From Amycolatopsis rubida (GTDB taxonomy: Bacteria; Actinomycetota; Actinomycetes; Mycobacteriales; Pseudonocardiaceae), in contig NZ_FOWC01000001.1 of NCBI RefSeq assembly GCF_900115345.1, positions 558,001 to 622,000 on the forward strand: 64,000 nt of DNA. The letters are read 5' to 3'. The translations under genes and the position numbers were made by a program. The notes under the pieces are model-generated. The model was given only the letters and a program-made list of their open reading frames with translations. It did not search any database and was not told the DNA's origin. Shown piece after piece: positions 10,877 through 19,691 of this stretch. The stretch's first letter is position 1; each line of letters begins with the position of its first letter.

Positions 10877-11845
10877 GTGCGAGACGTATGCGTAATCGGG
10901 CTCGGGCTCATCGGCGGTTCCCTGCTGCGAGCCGCCGCGGCGAGCGGCAGGACCGTGTGGGGAACCACCGTGTCCGAAGTGGACGCTGACGCGGCGAGCC
11001 GCGGCGGCTACGACGTCACCACCGACGCCGAAGCCGCCCTGCACCGCGCGGCGGCCGCGGACGCGATCGTGGTCATCGCCGTGCCGCTGCCCGCGGTGGA
11101 GAACCTGCTGCGACTGGTCGCGCAACACGCGTCGCACTGCATCCTCACCGACGTGGTCAGCGTGAAGGGCCCGATGCTCGACGCGGTCCGCAGGCGCGCG
11201 CCATACACACGCTATGTCGGCGGACACCCGATGGCGGGCACCTCGCACTCCGGCTGGCTCGCCGGCGACACCATGCTCTTCCGCGACGCGGCCTGGGTCG
11301 TCGGTGTCGAAGAGGAAACCGACCTCACGGCGTGGGCCGAGGTCACCCGGCTCGTACTGGACGTCGGCGCGCACGCCGTGCCACTGCCCGCCGATTCGCA
11401 CGACGAGACGGTCGCCCGGATCTCGCACCTGCCGCATCTGTTCGCCGCGATCCTCGCCTCGGTCGGCGCACAGGGCGGCCCGCTCGCGATGTCGCTGGCC
11501 GCCGGTTCGTTCCGCGACGGCACCCGCGTCGCCGGATCGTCGCCGGACCTGGTGCGCGCGATGACCGAAGGCAACCGCGACGCCCTGCTCCCGATCGTCG
11601 ACGACGCCCTCGGCCGCCTCGGCGCGGCCCGCGGTTCACTCGCCTCCACCGGCGGCCTCGCCGCGACCATCAACGCAGGTCACGAGGGTGCGTTGGCGTT
11701 GGAAGCGGCCCGCGACGCGGCGCTGTCCGGCGTCCGCGTCGACCTCACCGCCGCCGACGCTCGCGAGGGGCTCGTCGCACTCGGCGAACGCGGCGGCCGG
11801 ATCACCGGACTGGACGGAGCCGTCGCACTCGGCGAAGTGTCTTGA
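10877..11845 (+). CDS. tyrA: prephenate dehydrogenase
   Basis: 322 residues. The NAD-binding fold opens with VIGLGLIGGSLLRAAA. Family motifs follow: TDVVSVKGP, GGHPMAGTSHSGW and SHDETVARISHLPHL. It catalyses NAD-dependent oxidative decarboxylation of prephenate to 4-hydroxyphenylpyruvate in tyrosine biosynthesis. The GTG start at 10877 opens directly on the Rossmann fold. It appears to be a single-gene unit, 29 bp after the reductase, with which it has no obvious metabolic link. Confidence 0.9.
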   Translation: MRDVCVIGLGLIGGSLLRAAAASGRTVWGTTVSEVDADAASRGGYDVTTDAEAALHRAAAADAIVVIAVPLPAVENLLRLVAQHASHCILTDVVSVKGPMLDAVRRRAPYTRYVGGHPMAGTSHSGWLAGDTMLFRDAAWVVGVEEETDLTAWAEVTRLVLDVGAHAVPLPADSHDETVARISHLPHLFAAILASVGAQGGPLAMSLAAGSFRDGTRVAGSSPDLVRAMTEGNRDALLPIVDDALGRLGAARGSLASTGGLAATINAGHEGALALEAARDAALSGVRVDLTAADAREGLVALGERGGRITGLDGAVALGEVS

Positions 11846-11910
11846 CTTGCCTGGAACGCCTGGTGTGTGACGATTGAATCCTCTCAATCCCAACCCCGGG
11901 GAGGCATTCG

Positions 11911-12168
11911 ATGGGCATCAACTTCGACGAGCTCAAGAACAAGGCGACCGAGGCGCTGCGCGAGAACAGCGGCAAGCTGGAGCAGGGTCTCGAAAAGGCG
12001 GCCGAATTCGCGAAGTCCAAGGTCAGCGGCCACGACTCGCAGATCGACGGCGGCGTCGGCAAGGCCAAGGACCTGCTCGGCAAGGTCACCGGCAAGAACG
12101 AAGAAGGCGGCGAGAAGCCGGAGGACGGCCCGAAGCCCGAGGGCGGCCAGCCCGGCGGACAGCAGTAA
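11911..12168 (+). CDS. Rv0909/MT0933-type small antitoxin-like protein
   Basis: 85 residues, highly charged. The N-terminal 55 residues (FDELKNKATEALRENSGKLEQGLEKAAEF, then SQIDGGVGKAKDLLG) match the MT0933 antitoxin-like family of M. tuberculosis Rv0909. The tail is a glycine/proline/glutamate-rich disordered run. GGGGAGG precedes the ATG. No toxin gene lies next to it, so the antitoxin label is only a family name here; a CsbD-like stress role is equally possible. Confidence 0.7.
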   Translation: MGINFDELKNKATEALRENSGKLEQGLEKAAEFAKSKVSGHDSQIDGGVGKAKDLLGKVTGKNEEGGEKPEDGPKPEGGQPGGQQ

Positions 12169-12290
12169 TCCCTCCGCCTCCAGGTTGGGCCTGGGTCGCG
12201 CCCCACTGCGGCATTGGCTGCACGAATTAGCCGTGCGGTGCAGCGCCTCCGCTTGGGGAGGCGGTGGGGGCAAGAGCGGAGCACCTGATG

Positions 12291-12490
12291 CGGCATTCGG
12301 CGCATCCGCTGCACCCGGCACCGCGTTCGGCGCATCCGCTCCGCCCAGCACCGCGTTCGGCGCATCCGCTGCATCCGGCGCCACGTTCGGCGCATCCGCT
12401 GCACCCCAATGCCACATTGGATGCATCCGGCGCACCCAACGCCACATTCGGTGCATCCCAGGCACCCGATGCGGCATTGGGTGCGCTCTC
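12291..12490. repeat. 30-bp tandem minisatellite, about 6.5 copies
   Basis: The core unit starts CGCATCCGCTGCA and ends GCGTTCGG. Copies begin at 12301, 12331, 12361, 12391, 12421, 12451 and 12481 (partial), with exact 30-bp spacing. The first three are close to identical and later ones drift. Because 30 is a multiple of three, long open frames with a 10-residue repeat (such as AFGASAAPGT) appear on both strands, but there is no ribosome site or conserved start. It fills the gap between the Rv0909-like gene and the FUSC gene, which are convergent. Confidence 0.9.
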
Positions 12491-12506
12491 GGCATAAGCG
12501 CGCGGC

Positions 12507-14465
12507 TCAGGTGCGCCGGTGGTACGGCAGGAACCGGCGCACCAGCCGCAGCGGCGATCGTTCCACCAGGTCCGGTCCGCGTACCGCGTCGAACGTCGAG
12601 CCGAGCTGGTCCACCACCCCGGCGAGCCGAGGGTTGTCCGGCATCGGCACTGAATCCGGGTCCCGCTGCTCACGGATCGCGGAAGCCAGCTCCGCCAACG
12701 CGTCCGTGAGCAGCTCGATGTCCGCGGGCGACGGAGCGGGCGCACCCTCGCCGATGGTCACGCCGACCTCGGTCACCGCGTCGGTCACCCGCTCCAGCCC
12801 CGCGATCACCGGCCACCACGCCACCGCCTGCCTGCCCGCGGGCGACGGCTCCACGATCACCTGCTGAAACGCCGTCCGCAGGTCCGCGAGCGCGCGGTAC
12901 GCCCCGCGCCGGGCCCGCGACCGGGCGAGCCGCGATTCGCTGGTCGAGTTCAGCACCATCGCGGTGCGGACGTACTCGGCGACCGTGTCAAAACTGTCCG
13001 CCAGCCGTCCGCCGACGGTCGGCCGCCGCGAACCCGGCCACAGCAGATAGCCGACGACGAGCACGATCACACAGCCGATCACGGTGTCGACCAGCCGCGC
13101 CAGCACGACGGTCCAGCTGCCGGTGTTGGCGAGGTCCATCTGCAGGATGATCAGCGGCGTCACGAACGTGCCGAGCATCCCGTAGTTGCGCACCTTCCCG
13201 ACTGCGGCCCCACCGGCGAACACCGCGATCAGCACCACCAGCACCCAGCCGCGCGCGCCGAACGCGAGCACCACCGCGCCGATCCCGACGCCCGCGACCG
13301 TCCCCATCCCGCGCAGCACCGCGCGGCCGAATACCGAGCCGAAGTCCGGTTTCAGCACCACGCCGACAGTGAGCGTGATCCAGTACGACCGCTCGAACGG
13401 CACCATCAGCGCCACCACTTCGGCCACCGCGACGCACACCGTGAGCCGCAGCGTCGCCAGCCACGTCAACGGCCCGGAGAGACCGCTCGCCCACTCGCGC
13501 ACACGACGCAGCAGCGAGACCTTCTTGCGGCGCTTGCGGTCGTCGAGCTTCCCGATCCGCGCCAGCCCGGCGTAAAGCGCGCTGACCACCGCGTCGGCGT
13601 TCTCGTCCGACAGCTCGGGCGCGGGCGGCAGCGGCTGGCTCGCCAGCACTGACGCGGCCACGCGGGTCAGGTAGTCGATCACCTCGTCTGGCGCGCGCTG
13701 CCCGGCGTTGACCATCGCCACCGACGCTTCGACCGCTGGCGTCGTCGCGGACAACCGGTTCAGCAGCCGGCGATACGCCGCGTCTCGGCCGGACAGCCAC
13801 GAGCGCGCGACCAGCAACCGGTCATACGCCGTGCTCATCGCGGTGGTCAGCTGGTGGCGCGCGACCCGCGAAGTCGGTTCGTCCTCGGCTGACAGCATCG
13901 CCGCGAGTTCGATGTAGACCTGTGCGACGGCGGTGCGTTCGGGGCTCGTCGCGCGGAGCGTCCAGGTGCCGAGCGCGACCAGCAGTCCCCAGCCAGCGCC
14001 CGCGCAGAAGTAGCCGAAGAGCACTTCAGTGCGTACGCCGGTCGCGTGTTGCGCGGTGCCGAGCACGCAGAAGACGAACATCTGCAGCCCGGCGACCGAC
14101 GCGTTGCTGCCCGCGGCACTGATGAGCGCGGAAATCGCCGCTATGACCACGATCGCCGGGATCGACCAGGCGGGCATGCCGCCGGTCAGCAGCCCGACGA
14201 GATACCCGAGCCCGGCCGCGAACGTCGCGCCGCCCAGCCGGCGCGCGCGATAGCGGTAGGCCCCGGCCGCTTCGGACAGCACGGTCGGCAGCGCGCCGGT
14301 GGAGATCAGTGCGCCCACCGCGATGTCGCCCGCCGCGTACGCGACCGCCAGCGGCGCGGCCAACGCGACCACCGCGCGAGCGACCATGTTCCACGGAATG
14401 GGAACCGGTTTGGAACGGAGAAGCTGCGTCAGCCAGTGCGGCGCGGCGAAGTCGGGGCGGCTCAC
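12507..14465 (-). CDS. FUSC family membrane protein (aromatic acid exporter-like)
   Basis: 652 residues with two membrane blocks, about 25-175 and 345-475, separated by a soluble helical region, and a long soluble C-terminus. This duplicated six-helix layout and the YWITLTVGVVLKPDFGSVFGRAVLRGMGTVAG stretch in the second block identify the FUSC/ArAE-like family, proton-driven efflux proteins for aromatic acids or similar compounds. The GTG start at 14465 gives the standard N-terminus. It is divergent from the SRPBCC gene. Cargo unknown. Confidence 0.8.
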   Translation of the reverse strand: MSRPDFAAPHWLTQLLRSKPVPIPWNMVARAVVALAAPLAVAYAAGDIAVGALISTGALPTVLSEAAGAYRYRARRLGGATFAAGLGYLVGLLTGGMPAWSIPAIVVIAAISALISAAGSNASVAGLQMFVFCVLGTAQHATGVRTEVLFGYFCAGAGWGLLVALGTWTLRATSPERTAVAQVYIELAAMLSAEDEPTSRVARHQLTTAMSTAYDRLLVARSWLSGRDAAYRRLLNRLSATTPAVEASVAMVNAGQRAPDEVIDYLTRVAASVLASQPLPPAPELSDENADAVVSALYAGLARIGKLDDRKRRKKVSLLRRVREWASGLSGPLTWLATLRLTVCVAVAEVVALMVPFERSYWITLTVGVVLKPDFGSVFGRAVLRGMGTVAGVGIGAVVLAFGARGWVLVVLIAVFAGGAAVGKVRNYGMLGTFVTPLIILQMDLANTGSWTVVLARLVDTVIGCVIVLVVGYLLWPGSRRPTVGGRLADSFDTVAEYVRTAMVLNSTSESRLARSRARRGAYRALADLRTAFQQVIVEPSPAGRQAVAWWPVIAGLERVTDAVTEVGVTIGEGAPAPSPADIELLTDALAELASAIREQRDPDSVPMPDNPRLAGVVDQLGSTFDAVRGPDLVERSPLRLVRRFLPYHRRT

Positions 14466-14539
14466 CGCACCATCTTGACCTACCGGGGCCGTCCGGGATT
14501 GATTTGTCGCGCGGTCAACAACGTCTTCAGGGAGCTTTC

Positions 14540-14986
14540 ATGCCGGGTCGCAGGTACTCGTTCGAGGTGAACCGGGTGAGCGCCGCCGCTCCGCCGGTGC
14601 TGTTCCGGCTGGAAAGCGACGGGACTCAGTGGTCGACGTGGGCGCGGCCGCTCGTCTGGCAGGCCCGCTGGGCGACGCTCGGCGACGACGGCCGGGTCGG
14701 CGCTGTCCGGGAAGTCGGGTTGTGGCCGGTTCGGGTCCGCGAACGGACTCTCGAATACGTACCGGATCGGCGGCACGTCTACACCTTCGACGGTTTCAGC
14801 CCGGTCCGCGACTATCGTGCGGAGGTGACGTTCACGCCGAACGCCGCCGGCGGCACGGACCTCAGGTGGTCGGGTTCGTTCGCCGAACGCATCCCCGGAA
14901 CGGGTCTGGCAGCCCTCTCAGCGTTGCGCAGCGTGATCGGATTTTTGGCCACACAGCTGGCCAAAGCGGGCACTCACGCTGCCTGA
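14540..14986 (+). CDS. SRPBCC family protein (polyketide cyclase/START-like)
   Basis: 148 residues. The pattern RRYSFEVNRVSAAAPPVLFRLESDGTQWSTWARPLV, a central EYVPDRRHVYTF and a C-terminal long helix (GTGLAALSALRSVIGFLATQLAKAG) match the SRPBCC superfamily of hydrophobic-ligand-binding proteins. The ATG at 14540 is preceded by AGGGAGCTTTC. The ligand is not predictable. It could be co-regulated with the divergent FUSC exporter, whose start is 74 bp away. Confidence 0.8.
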   Translation: MPGRRYSFEVNRVSAAAPPVLFRLESDGTQWSTWARPLVWQARWATLGDDGRVGAVREVGLWPVRVRERTLEYVPDRRHVYTFDGFSPVRDYRAEVTFTPNAAGGTDLRWSGSFAERIPGTGLAALSALRSVIGFLATQLAKAGTHAA

Positions 14987-15038
14987 CCGGGTGCGCTGCA
15001 CCACAGCGATCAACTCATGCCGGAGTACAGACGTCATC

Positions 15039-15058
15039 CCCTCGGGTGACCCCGAGGG
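15039..15058 (+). promoter_or_regulatory. 8-bp hairpin directly upstream of a ribosome site
   Basis: CCCTCGGG and CCCGAGGG form a perfect 8-bp stem with a four-base loop. It ends a few bases before the AAAGGAAG ribosome site of the deacetylase gene at 15071. It could modulate translation or protect the transcript 5' end. No T-run follows, so it does not look like a terminator. Confidence 0.35.
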
Positions 15059-15070
15059 AAAGGAAGCGGC

Positions 15071-15829
15071 ATGGCGAAACGGTGGCTGGCGGCGGCGCTG
15101 GCCGGTTTGCTGGTGCTGTCGGCGTGCTCCAGCCCGGACTCGAGTCAACCCCCGGAACAGCCGAACCCCGCGCCGGGCGCGCAGAAACCGGGTCCGCCAC
15201 CCGGGCCGTACCCGTTCGGCACCGTGCAGCAGAAGGCACCGGCGATCGAGGACGGCAAGGTTCCGCTGATCCGCCGCATCAAGACCGACAAACCGTACGT
15301 CTTCATCACCATGGACGACGGCGCGGTGAAGGACCCGTCTGCGCAGAGCCTGATCCAGCAGTCCGGCGGCCATCCGGTGCTGTTCCTGAACAACCGGTAC
15401 GTGAAGGGGCACGAGGCGTACTTCAAGGCCATCCTCGACTCGACCGGCGCGGTGCTCGGCGACCACACGGTGAACCACCCGAACCTCAAGGGCAAACCGC
15501 TGGACTTCCAGAAGAAGGAAATCTGCGACGACGCCGACGACTTCCAGTCCTCGCTCGGCATCCGCCCGACCCTGTTCCGCCCGCCGTTCGGCAACTACGA
15601 CCAGAACACGCTGAAGGCCGCCGCGATGTGCGGCATGCGCGCGAGTGTCCTGTGGACCGCCTCGGTGAACGACGGCGTTGTCCAGTTCCAGTCCGGAGAC
15701 AAGCTCCGCCCCGGCGACATCGTGCTGATGCACTTCCGCAAGACCTTCAAGGAAGACTACGAAGCGTTCATCGCGCAGGCCAAGAAGGACGGCCTGACGC
15801 CGGTTCCGCTGGCCGACTTCCTAGGCTGA
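15071..15829 (+). CDS. polysaccharide deacetylase lipoprotein (NodB domain)
   Basis: 252 residues. The signal peptide ends in the lipobox LSAC with Cys19, followed by a proline-rich linker. The NodB domain (about 70-250) has MDDGA in place of the TFDDG metal motif, the His pair in GDHTVNHPN, RPPFGNYD and the late IVLMHF motif. It probably removes acetyl groups from cell-wall glycan at the outer membrane face. The Asp and His metal ligands are all present, so it should be active. AAAGGAAGCGGC precedes the ATG. Confidence 0.88.
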   Translation: MAKRWLAAALAGLLVLSACSSPDSSQPPEQPNPAPGAQKPGPPPGPYPFGTVQQKAPAIEDGKVPLIRRIKTDKPYVFITMDDGAVKDPSAQSLIQQSGGHPVLFLNNRYVKGHEAYFKAILDSTGAVLGDHTVNHPNLKGKPLDFQKKEICDDADDFQSSLGIRPTLFRPPFGNYDQNTLKAAAMCGMRASVLWTASVNDGVVQFQSGDKLRPGDIVLMHFRKTFKEDYEAFIAQAKKDGLTPVPLADFLG

Positions 15830-15961
15830 CCCGCCACGCCCCTCGTGCCACCGCGCATCGCGAAGGTGCCGCCTCGCTGCTTCGCCAGCGTCGTGCGTGG
15901 CGATCACGGTTAGAACCGGGCTAAACACTCACGACGCAGGCTGCCGCCGCCCCTGCCGCGC

Positions 15962-18550
15962 TCAGCCAGCCCCGAGGCACACGAACGGCCGCCGCATCGG
16001 GTCCACCGCCACCGCTTCGGCCAGGGCCAGCGCGGGTGAAGTCCCCTCGGCGAGCCGCCGGTGCAGGTCCGCCATCGTGTCCGCCGCCGCCCTGTCCCCG
16101 ACCCGCGCCACCGCGCCGATGACCGTCTTCGAACCGCTCGCCAGCAGCGTTCCGGCGAAACCCAGTGCCTCCTCGCCCGGCCGGATGTGGCTCATCGCCA
16201 GCTCGCACGCGGCCAGCACCACGCGCTCCGGCGGGTTCGCGAGCCGGGTCGTCTCGTGCGCGAACAGCGGGCCGTCCACCAGCTCGACGCGGGAGAACAG
16301 CGCGTTCGCCGGCTCGTGCGCGCCGTGCGCGACCAGGTGCGCCAAGCGGGTTCCGTCCAACGCGGTCAGGACCGTCGCACTCGTCGCGGCGTCGCCCTCG
16401 ACCAGCTGCGCGTCCGGGTACACCGAGCGCAGCTTGCTCACCTCGCCGACCGCGCCCGGCACGCCAGGACCACCCGCCAGCAGCACTGGGCCGTCCTCGG
16501 CCGGACGCTTCGCGGTGATCCACGCGGTCGCCGACGGCACGATCGACACCGGGTGCCCGCGCAGCGACGGCAACGCGCCCCATGGCATCGCGTACAGCTG
16601 GCCGATCGGAACGATCACCAGCTCGCGGTCATCGAGCGTTTTGACCAGCGACGCGGAAATCAGCGCGTCGAGCTTCTCCGCCCGCCGCCGCGCGGACGCG
16701 GACACCGTCTCGGCCAGCATCGGCGGCAGATGGTCCGGCGCGAGCGCGTCGAGGTCGGCGTGCAGCTGGGTCGCGGTCTCCACGATGTCGTCCAGCGGAC
16801 CCAGTTTGAGCAGCCGGAACGTCCCGCGGTCGACGACCACCGAGTACAGCTGATTGTTGTAGGGCACCAAACTCACCAGCACGCGATCGCCGAGCGCGGC
16901 GACGACCTCGTCCGGCGTCGCGACCGGCCGCGGACGGCCCCACTGGCTGGTGTACCAGCCGAGCCTGCTCGCCTCGCGCTGCAGTTCGGCGTACCGCTGC
17001 TCCAGCGCCTTCACCGGCTCGCCTTCCAGCCGGGCGCGCTGAATGGTGCGCTGGACGTGCCGCATTTCGTTGATGTGCTTGGCCAGCACCGGATCCTCGA
17101 TCACCGGCAGCGGTTCGTACCGGTAAACCTGCGCCCGGGTGCGTTCGAGCCAGGCGAACATCCGGCGCGCGCCGGCCGCGTTCCGCCGCGCGCGCCGCAG
17201 CACGAGCCGCATTGCCAGCCTGCCGAGTTCCTCGCCGTGCACGGCCGTGCCGCACAGCAGGTCGAGCCCGCCCATCCGGTCGCGGATCGTGCCGAGTTCG
17301 CGCAGTCCGGTGCGAGCCTGCGCGAGCGCCGCGCGCGGTCGGTCCTCGGCCACCGCCAATTCCGCCCGGCACAACCGGAACAGCATCCGGTGGTCGACCG
17401 GCGACGTCGCCCGCGGTGCCGGGACGTGCGTGAGAACGAGCGAGGCTTCGGAGATTTCCTTGCGGCGGATCAACAATCGCACCGCGAAGAGCCGCGCGAC
17501 CGCCGCCTCGTCCCGCAGCCCGAGTGCGGCCAAGCGTTCGGCGATCGAGACGAGTTCGGCAGGCAACCGCGAGGTAGAGCGCCCTTTGCGGTCCGACAGG
17601 ACCTGCTGCGCTTCCGCCCGGAACCGTGCCAGGCCGGCGATCTCGGCCCACGTTCGATTGCCGCGGCGGAGAAATCGGCGCCGCGCGTCCGACGCGGACT
17701 TTCGCGCCAGCGCGAAATCGCCCTCCAGCAACGCGGCCGCGGCCCGGGCCACCTCGGCTTCCGCGATGTGCTGGCCGGATCCGTTGGCGTGCAACTCCGG
17801 CAGCGCCTCGTCGAGGTGCCTGCCCGCCTCGTCGGCGAGACCCGCGGTGAGCAGCGCGCGAGCCTGGTCGAGCCGGATCAACGGGATCGAACCGGGCGAT
17901 TCGGTGACGAGGATCCGCGCGGCTTGTTCGTAGCTGGACAAGGCTTGCGGGACGTCGCCGATGAGCTGCGCGTGATCGCCGAGGTTTTGCCGGATCTTGC
18001 CCTCCAGCAGAGTGTGCCCGTTCTCGCGGGCGAAGCCGAGCGCGCGCTCCAAGTCGGCTTGCGCGGCGTTCGGATGGTTCAACGCCATCTGCACCAGAGC
18101 GCGGTTCAGGAGCATGACGACCAGCGTCCGGCGGCTGTCGTCGAACTCGGCCTCGATTCCGGGGATGACGGCGTCGTACACCGAAAGCGATTCGCTGGAC
18201 CGGCCGCCGCGCATCAGCACCACCGCGCGCTGGCCGGTGACCAGCAAGCCCAGCTCGCGGGCGACCTTGCTCTCCGGGAGCTGGTCGCGAAGCTGGCGCG
18301 CGGTCTCCAGGTGCACGAGACCGGCGTCGGTGGAGGCGACCTCGGCCTCGGCCGCGCCGAGGCTCACCAGGACGCGGACCTGCAGTTCCCGGTGTTCGGG
18401 CAGCGGTTCGGCAACGCGCGCCAGCCGCGTGATCGCGCTGCGGAACAACCGCACCGCGATACCGGGCCGCTGGTCGGACGCGGCGGCCCGGCCGCGCGCG
18501 TACAGATCGGACGCCGCCGCGATCGTTCGATCATGGACGGGCGCGGACAC
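15962..18550 (-). CDS. TPR-CHAT caspase-like protease
   Basis: 862 residues. Positions 1 to about 560 are alpha-helical tetratricopeptide-like repeats (for example RTLVVMLLNRALVQMALNHP and ARILVTESPGSIPLIRLDQA). The CHAT domain occupies about 600-862. Its catalytic dyad is His742 in LVAHGAHEP and Cys782 in VLAACELA, both intact. CHAT proteins are caspase-fold cysteine peptidases. It is the last gene of a three-gene operon (53-bp gap), after an ECF sigma and a small protein. The start is uncertain: the GTG at 18550 is used, while GGAGG lies 18 bases upstream. In craspase systems a TPR-CHAT protease cleaves a partner bound to an ECF sigma; this operon has the same types of gene, but any shared mechanism is inference. 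Confidence 0.85.
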   Translation of the reverse strand: MSAPVHDRTIAAASDLYARGRAAASDQRPGIAVRLFRSAITRLARVAEPLPEHRELQVRVLVSLGAAEAEVASTDAGLVHLETARQLRDQLPESKVARELGLLVTGQRAVVLMRGGRSSESLSVYDAVIPGIEAEFDDSRRTLVVMLLNRALVQMALNHPNAAQADLERALGFARENGHTLLEGKIRQNLGDHAQLIGDVPQALSSYEQAARILVTESPGSIPLIRLDQARALLTAGLADEAGRHLDEALPELHANGSGQHIAEAEVARAAAALLEGDFALARKSASDARRRFLRRGNRTWAEIAGLARFRAEAQQVLSDRKGRSTSRLPAELVSIAERLAALGLRDEAAVARLFAVRLLIRRKEISEASLVLTHVPAPRATSPVDHRMLFRLCRAELAVAEDRPRAALAQARTGLRELGTIRDRMGGLDLLCGTAVHGEELGRLAMRLVLRRARRNAAGARRMFAWLERTRAQVYRYEPLPVIEDPVLAKHINEMRHVQRTIQRARLEGEPVKALEQRYAELQREASRLGWYTSQWGRPRPVATPDEVVAALGDRVLVSLVPYNNQLYSVVVDRGTFRLLKLGPLDDIVETATQLHADLDALAPDHLPPMLAETVSASARRRAEKLDALISASLVKTLDDRELVIVPIGQLYAMPWGALPSLRGHPVSIVPSATAWITAKRPAEDGPVLLAGGPGVPGAVGEVSKLRSVYPDAQLVEGDAATSATVLTALDGTRLAHLVAHGAHEPANALFSRVELVDGPLFAHETTRLANPPERVVLAACELAMSHIRPGEEALGFAGTLLASGSKTVIGAVARVGDRAAADTMADLHRRLAEGTSPALALAEAVAVDPMRRPFVCLGAG

Positions 18551-18603
18551 GGACTCTATGGGAGCACACCTCCGCCACTGTCCATAACGCCCGTCCGGGT
18601 TTC

Positions 18604-19089
18604 TCAGAGCACGACGGTCGGCGTGACGACGGTGCGGCGGTGCGGGCCGGCGCCGAGGTGCACGAGGATCTGCGTGGTTCCGCAGGGGACGCGTTCGAGC
18701 ACGAACCGGCCGCCTTCGTCGGTCGCCGTCGCGAACGTGCCGTGATCGGCGACGCGGACCTCCACGTCGTACTCGCCGGCGGGCGCGAGCCAGCCGTCGA
18801 TCCGGTGCACCTTCCCGATTTTGGTCAGGTTGATCATCACGGTCAGATCGCTGACGGTGAACGTGATCGTGCCGGTCGCCGTGCTGCGCACGCCTGCCAG
18901 TTCGTCGAGCCGTTCCCAGCGTGCGACCTCGACGTCGAGGTTCTCGAGTTCGAGCGCGAACTGGACCCGCTGCACCAGATCGTCCGGCGGCGGGTCGAGT
19001 TCGTCGAGGAACCGGCCGATATCGGCCAGGATGGCCTCGTCGTCCGGAACCGCGTGGCCGTGTCCCGGCCTGCCGATGTCGTCGCTCAC
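18604..19089 (-). CDS. small two-domain protein between ECF sigma and CHAT protease
   Basis: 161 residues. The acidic helical N-terminus (about 15-60) is IGRFLDELDPPPDDLVQRVQ followed by FALELENLDVEVARWERL. The C-terminal beta-rich part (about 70-160) resembles a carboxypeptidase-regulatory or SpaA-like sandwich, ending GGRFVLERVPCGTTQILVH. No membrane segment or zinc motif is present. Its GTG start overlaps the sigma stop (GTGA), implying coupled translation and perhaps a 1:1 complex. It could be an anti-sigma factor or a CHAT substrate; neither is shown. Confidence 0.7.
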   Translation of the reverse strand: MSDDIGRPGHGHAVPDDEAILADIGRFLDELDPPPDDLVQRVQFALELENLDVEVARWERLDELAGVRSTATGTITFTVSDLTVMINLTKIGKVHRIDGWLAPAGEYDVEVRVADHGTFATATDEGGRFVLERVPCGTTQILVHLGAGPHRRTVVTPTVVL

Positions 19090-19691
19090 CGGGCACCCCC
19101 TTCTCCTGCGAGCAGATCGCGCATCGAGTCGAGGCAGCGGCCCCTGGTGGGCCCGACGCTGCCGCGCGGCATCTGCATAGCCTCGGCCACCGCCCGGTAC
19201 TCGGCGCGGCCGGCGAGAACGGTCAGCCGCAGCAGCTCCTGGCAGCGTGCGGGCAGCCGGAGAAAGGCGCGCCAGACCCGGCGATCCCGGTCGGCGCGGA
19301 CGGCTTCCTCCTCAGGCGCGGGATGATCGCTTTCCAGCGTCGCGGCGACCTCGTCCGACAGCGGCACCGGCTGGGCGCGCCTGCCGTAGGGACGGGTCGC
19401 CTCCCGGCGAGTCGTGGTGATCAGCCAAGCAGCGAGCGCGCGGGGGTCGCGCAGCTTCGCGAGCTGACTGAACAGAGCGAGCCACACGGTCTGGACCACA
19501 TCCTCGGCCAGTTGCCGGTCGAGCCCGTTGGCGCGCGCGACGTGCCACACGAGCGGCGTCAGCTCGTCGACGAGTTTCGCCATGGCGCGCCGATCGCCGC
19601 CCCGCGCCGCTTCCATGCACGCGGCGTGCAAGTCGGCGCCGGTCAAGCCTTCCCAGGGCGGGTCTACCTCGGTGGTGTGCACGTCGGTCAC
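19086..19691 (-). CDS. ECF-type RNA polymerase sigma factor
   Basis: 201 residues. The sigma-2 region (about 25-95) has LVDELTPLVWHVARANGLD and AEDVVQTVWLALF, with WLITTTRREA at region 2.4. The sigma-4 region (about 130-195) has FLRLPARCQELLRLTVLAGRAEYRAVAEAM and MPRGSVGPTRGRCLDSMRDLL. The GTG at 19691 follows GAGG with 8-base spacing. It is the first gene of an operon with the small protein (4-base overlap) and the TPR-CHAT protease. No separate membrane anti-sigma gene is present. Confidence 0.9.
   Translation of the reverse strand: MTDVHTTEVDPPWEGLTGADLHAACMEAARGGDRRAMAKLVDELTPLVWHVARANGLDRQLAEDVVQTVWLALFSQLAKLRDPRALAAWLITTTRREATRPYGRRAQPVPLSDEVAATLESDHPAPEEEAVRADRDRRVWRAFLRLPARCQELLRLTVLAGRAEYRAVAEAMQMPRGSVGPTRGRCLDSMRDLLAGEGGAR

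Noticed and set aside
11911..12168. A toxin-antitoxin pair with the Rv0909-like protein.
   Set aside because: No partner toxin gene flanks it; the neighbours are tyrA and a repeat array.
12291..12490. Possible CRISPR array or coding repeat protein.
   Set aside because: The repeats are contiguous with no unique spacers, no cas genes are in the window, and no start codon with a ribosome site exists.
15962..19691. Type III-E CRISPR craspase locus.
   Set aside because: No gRAMP/Cas7-11, Csx30 homologue that I can recognise, Cas1/2 or CRISPR array is present; only the protease-sigma logic is similar.
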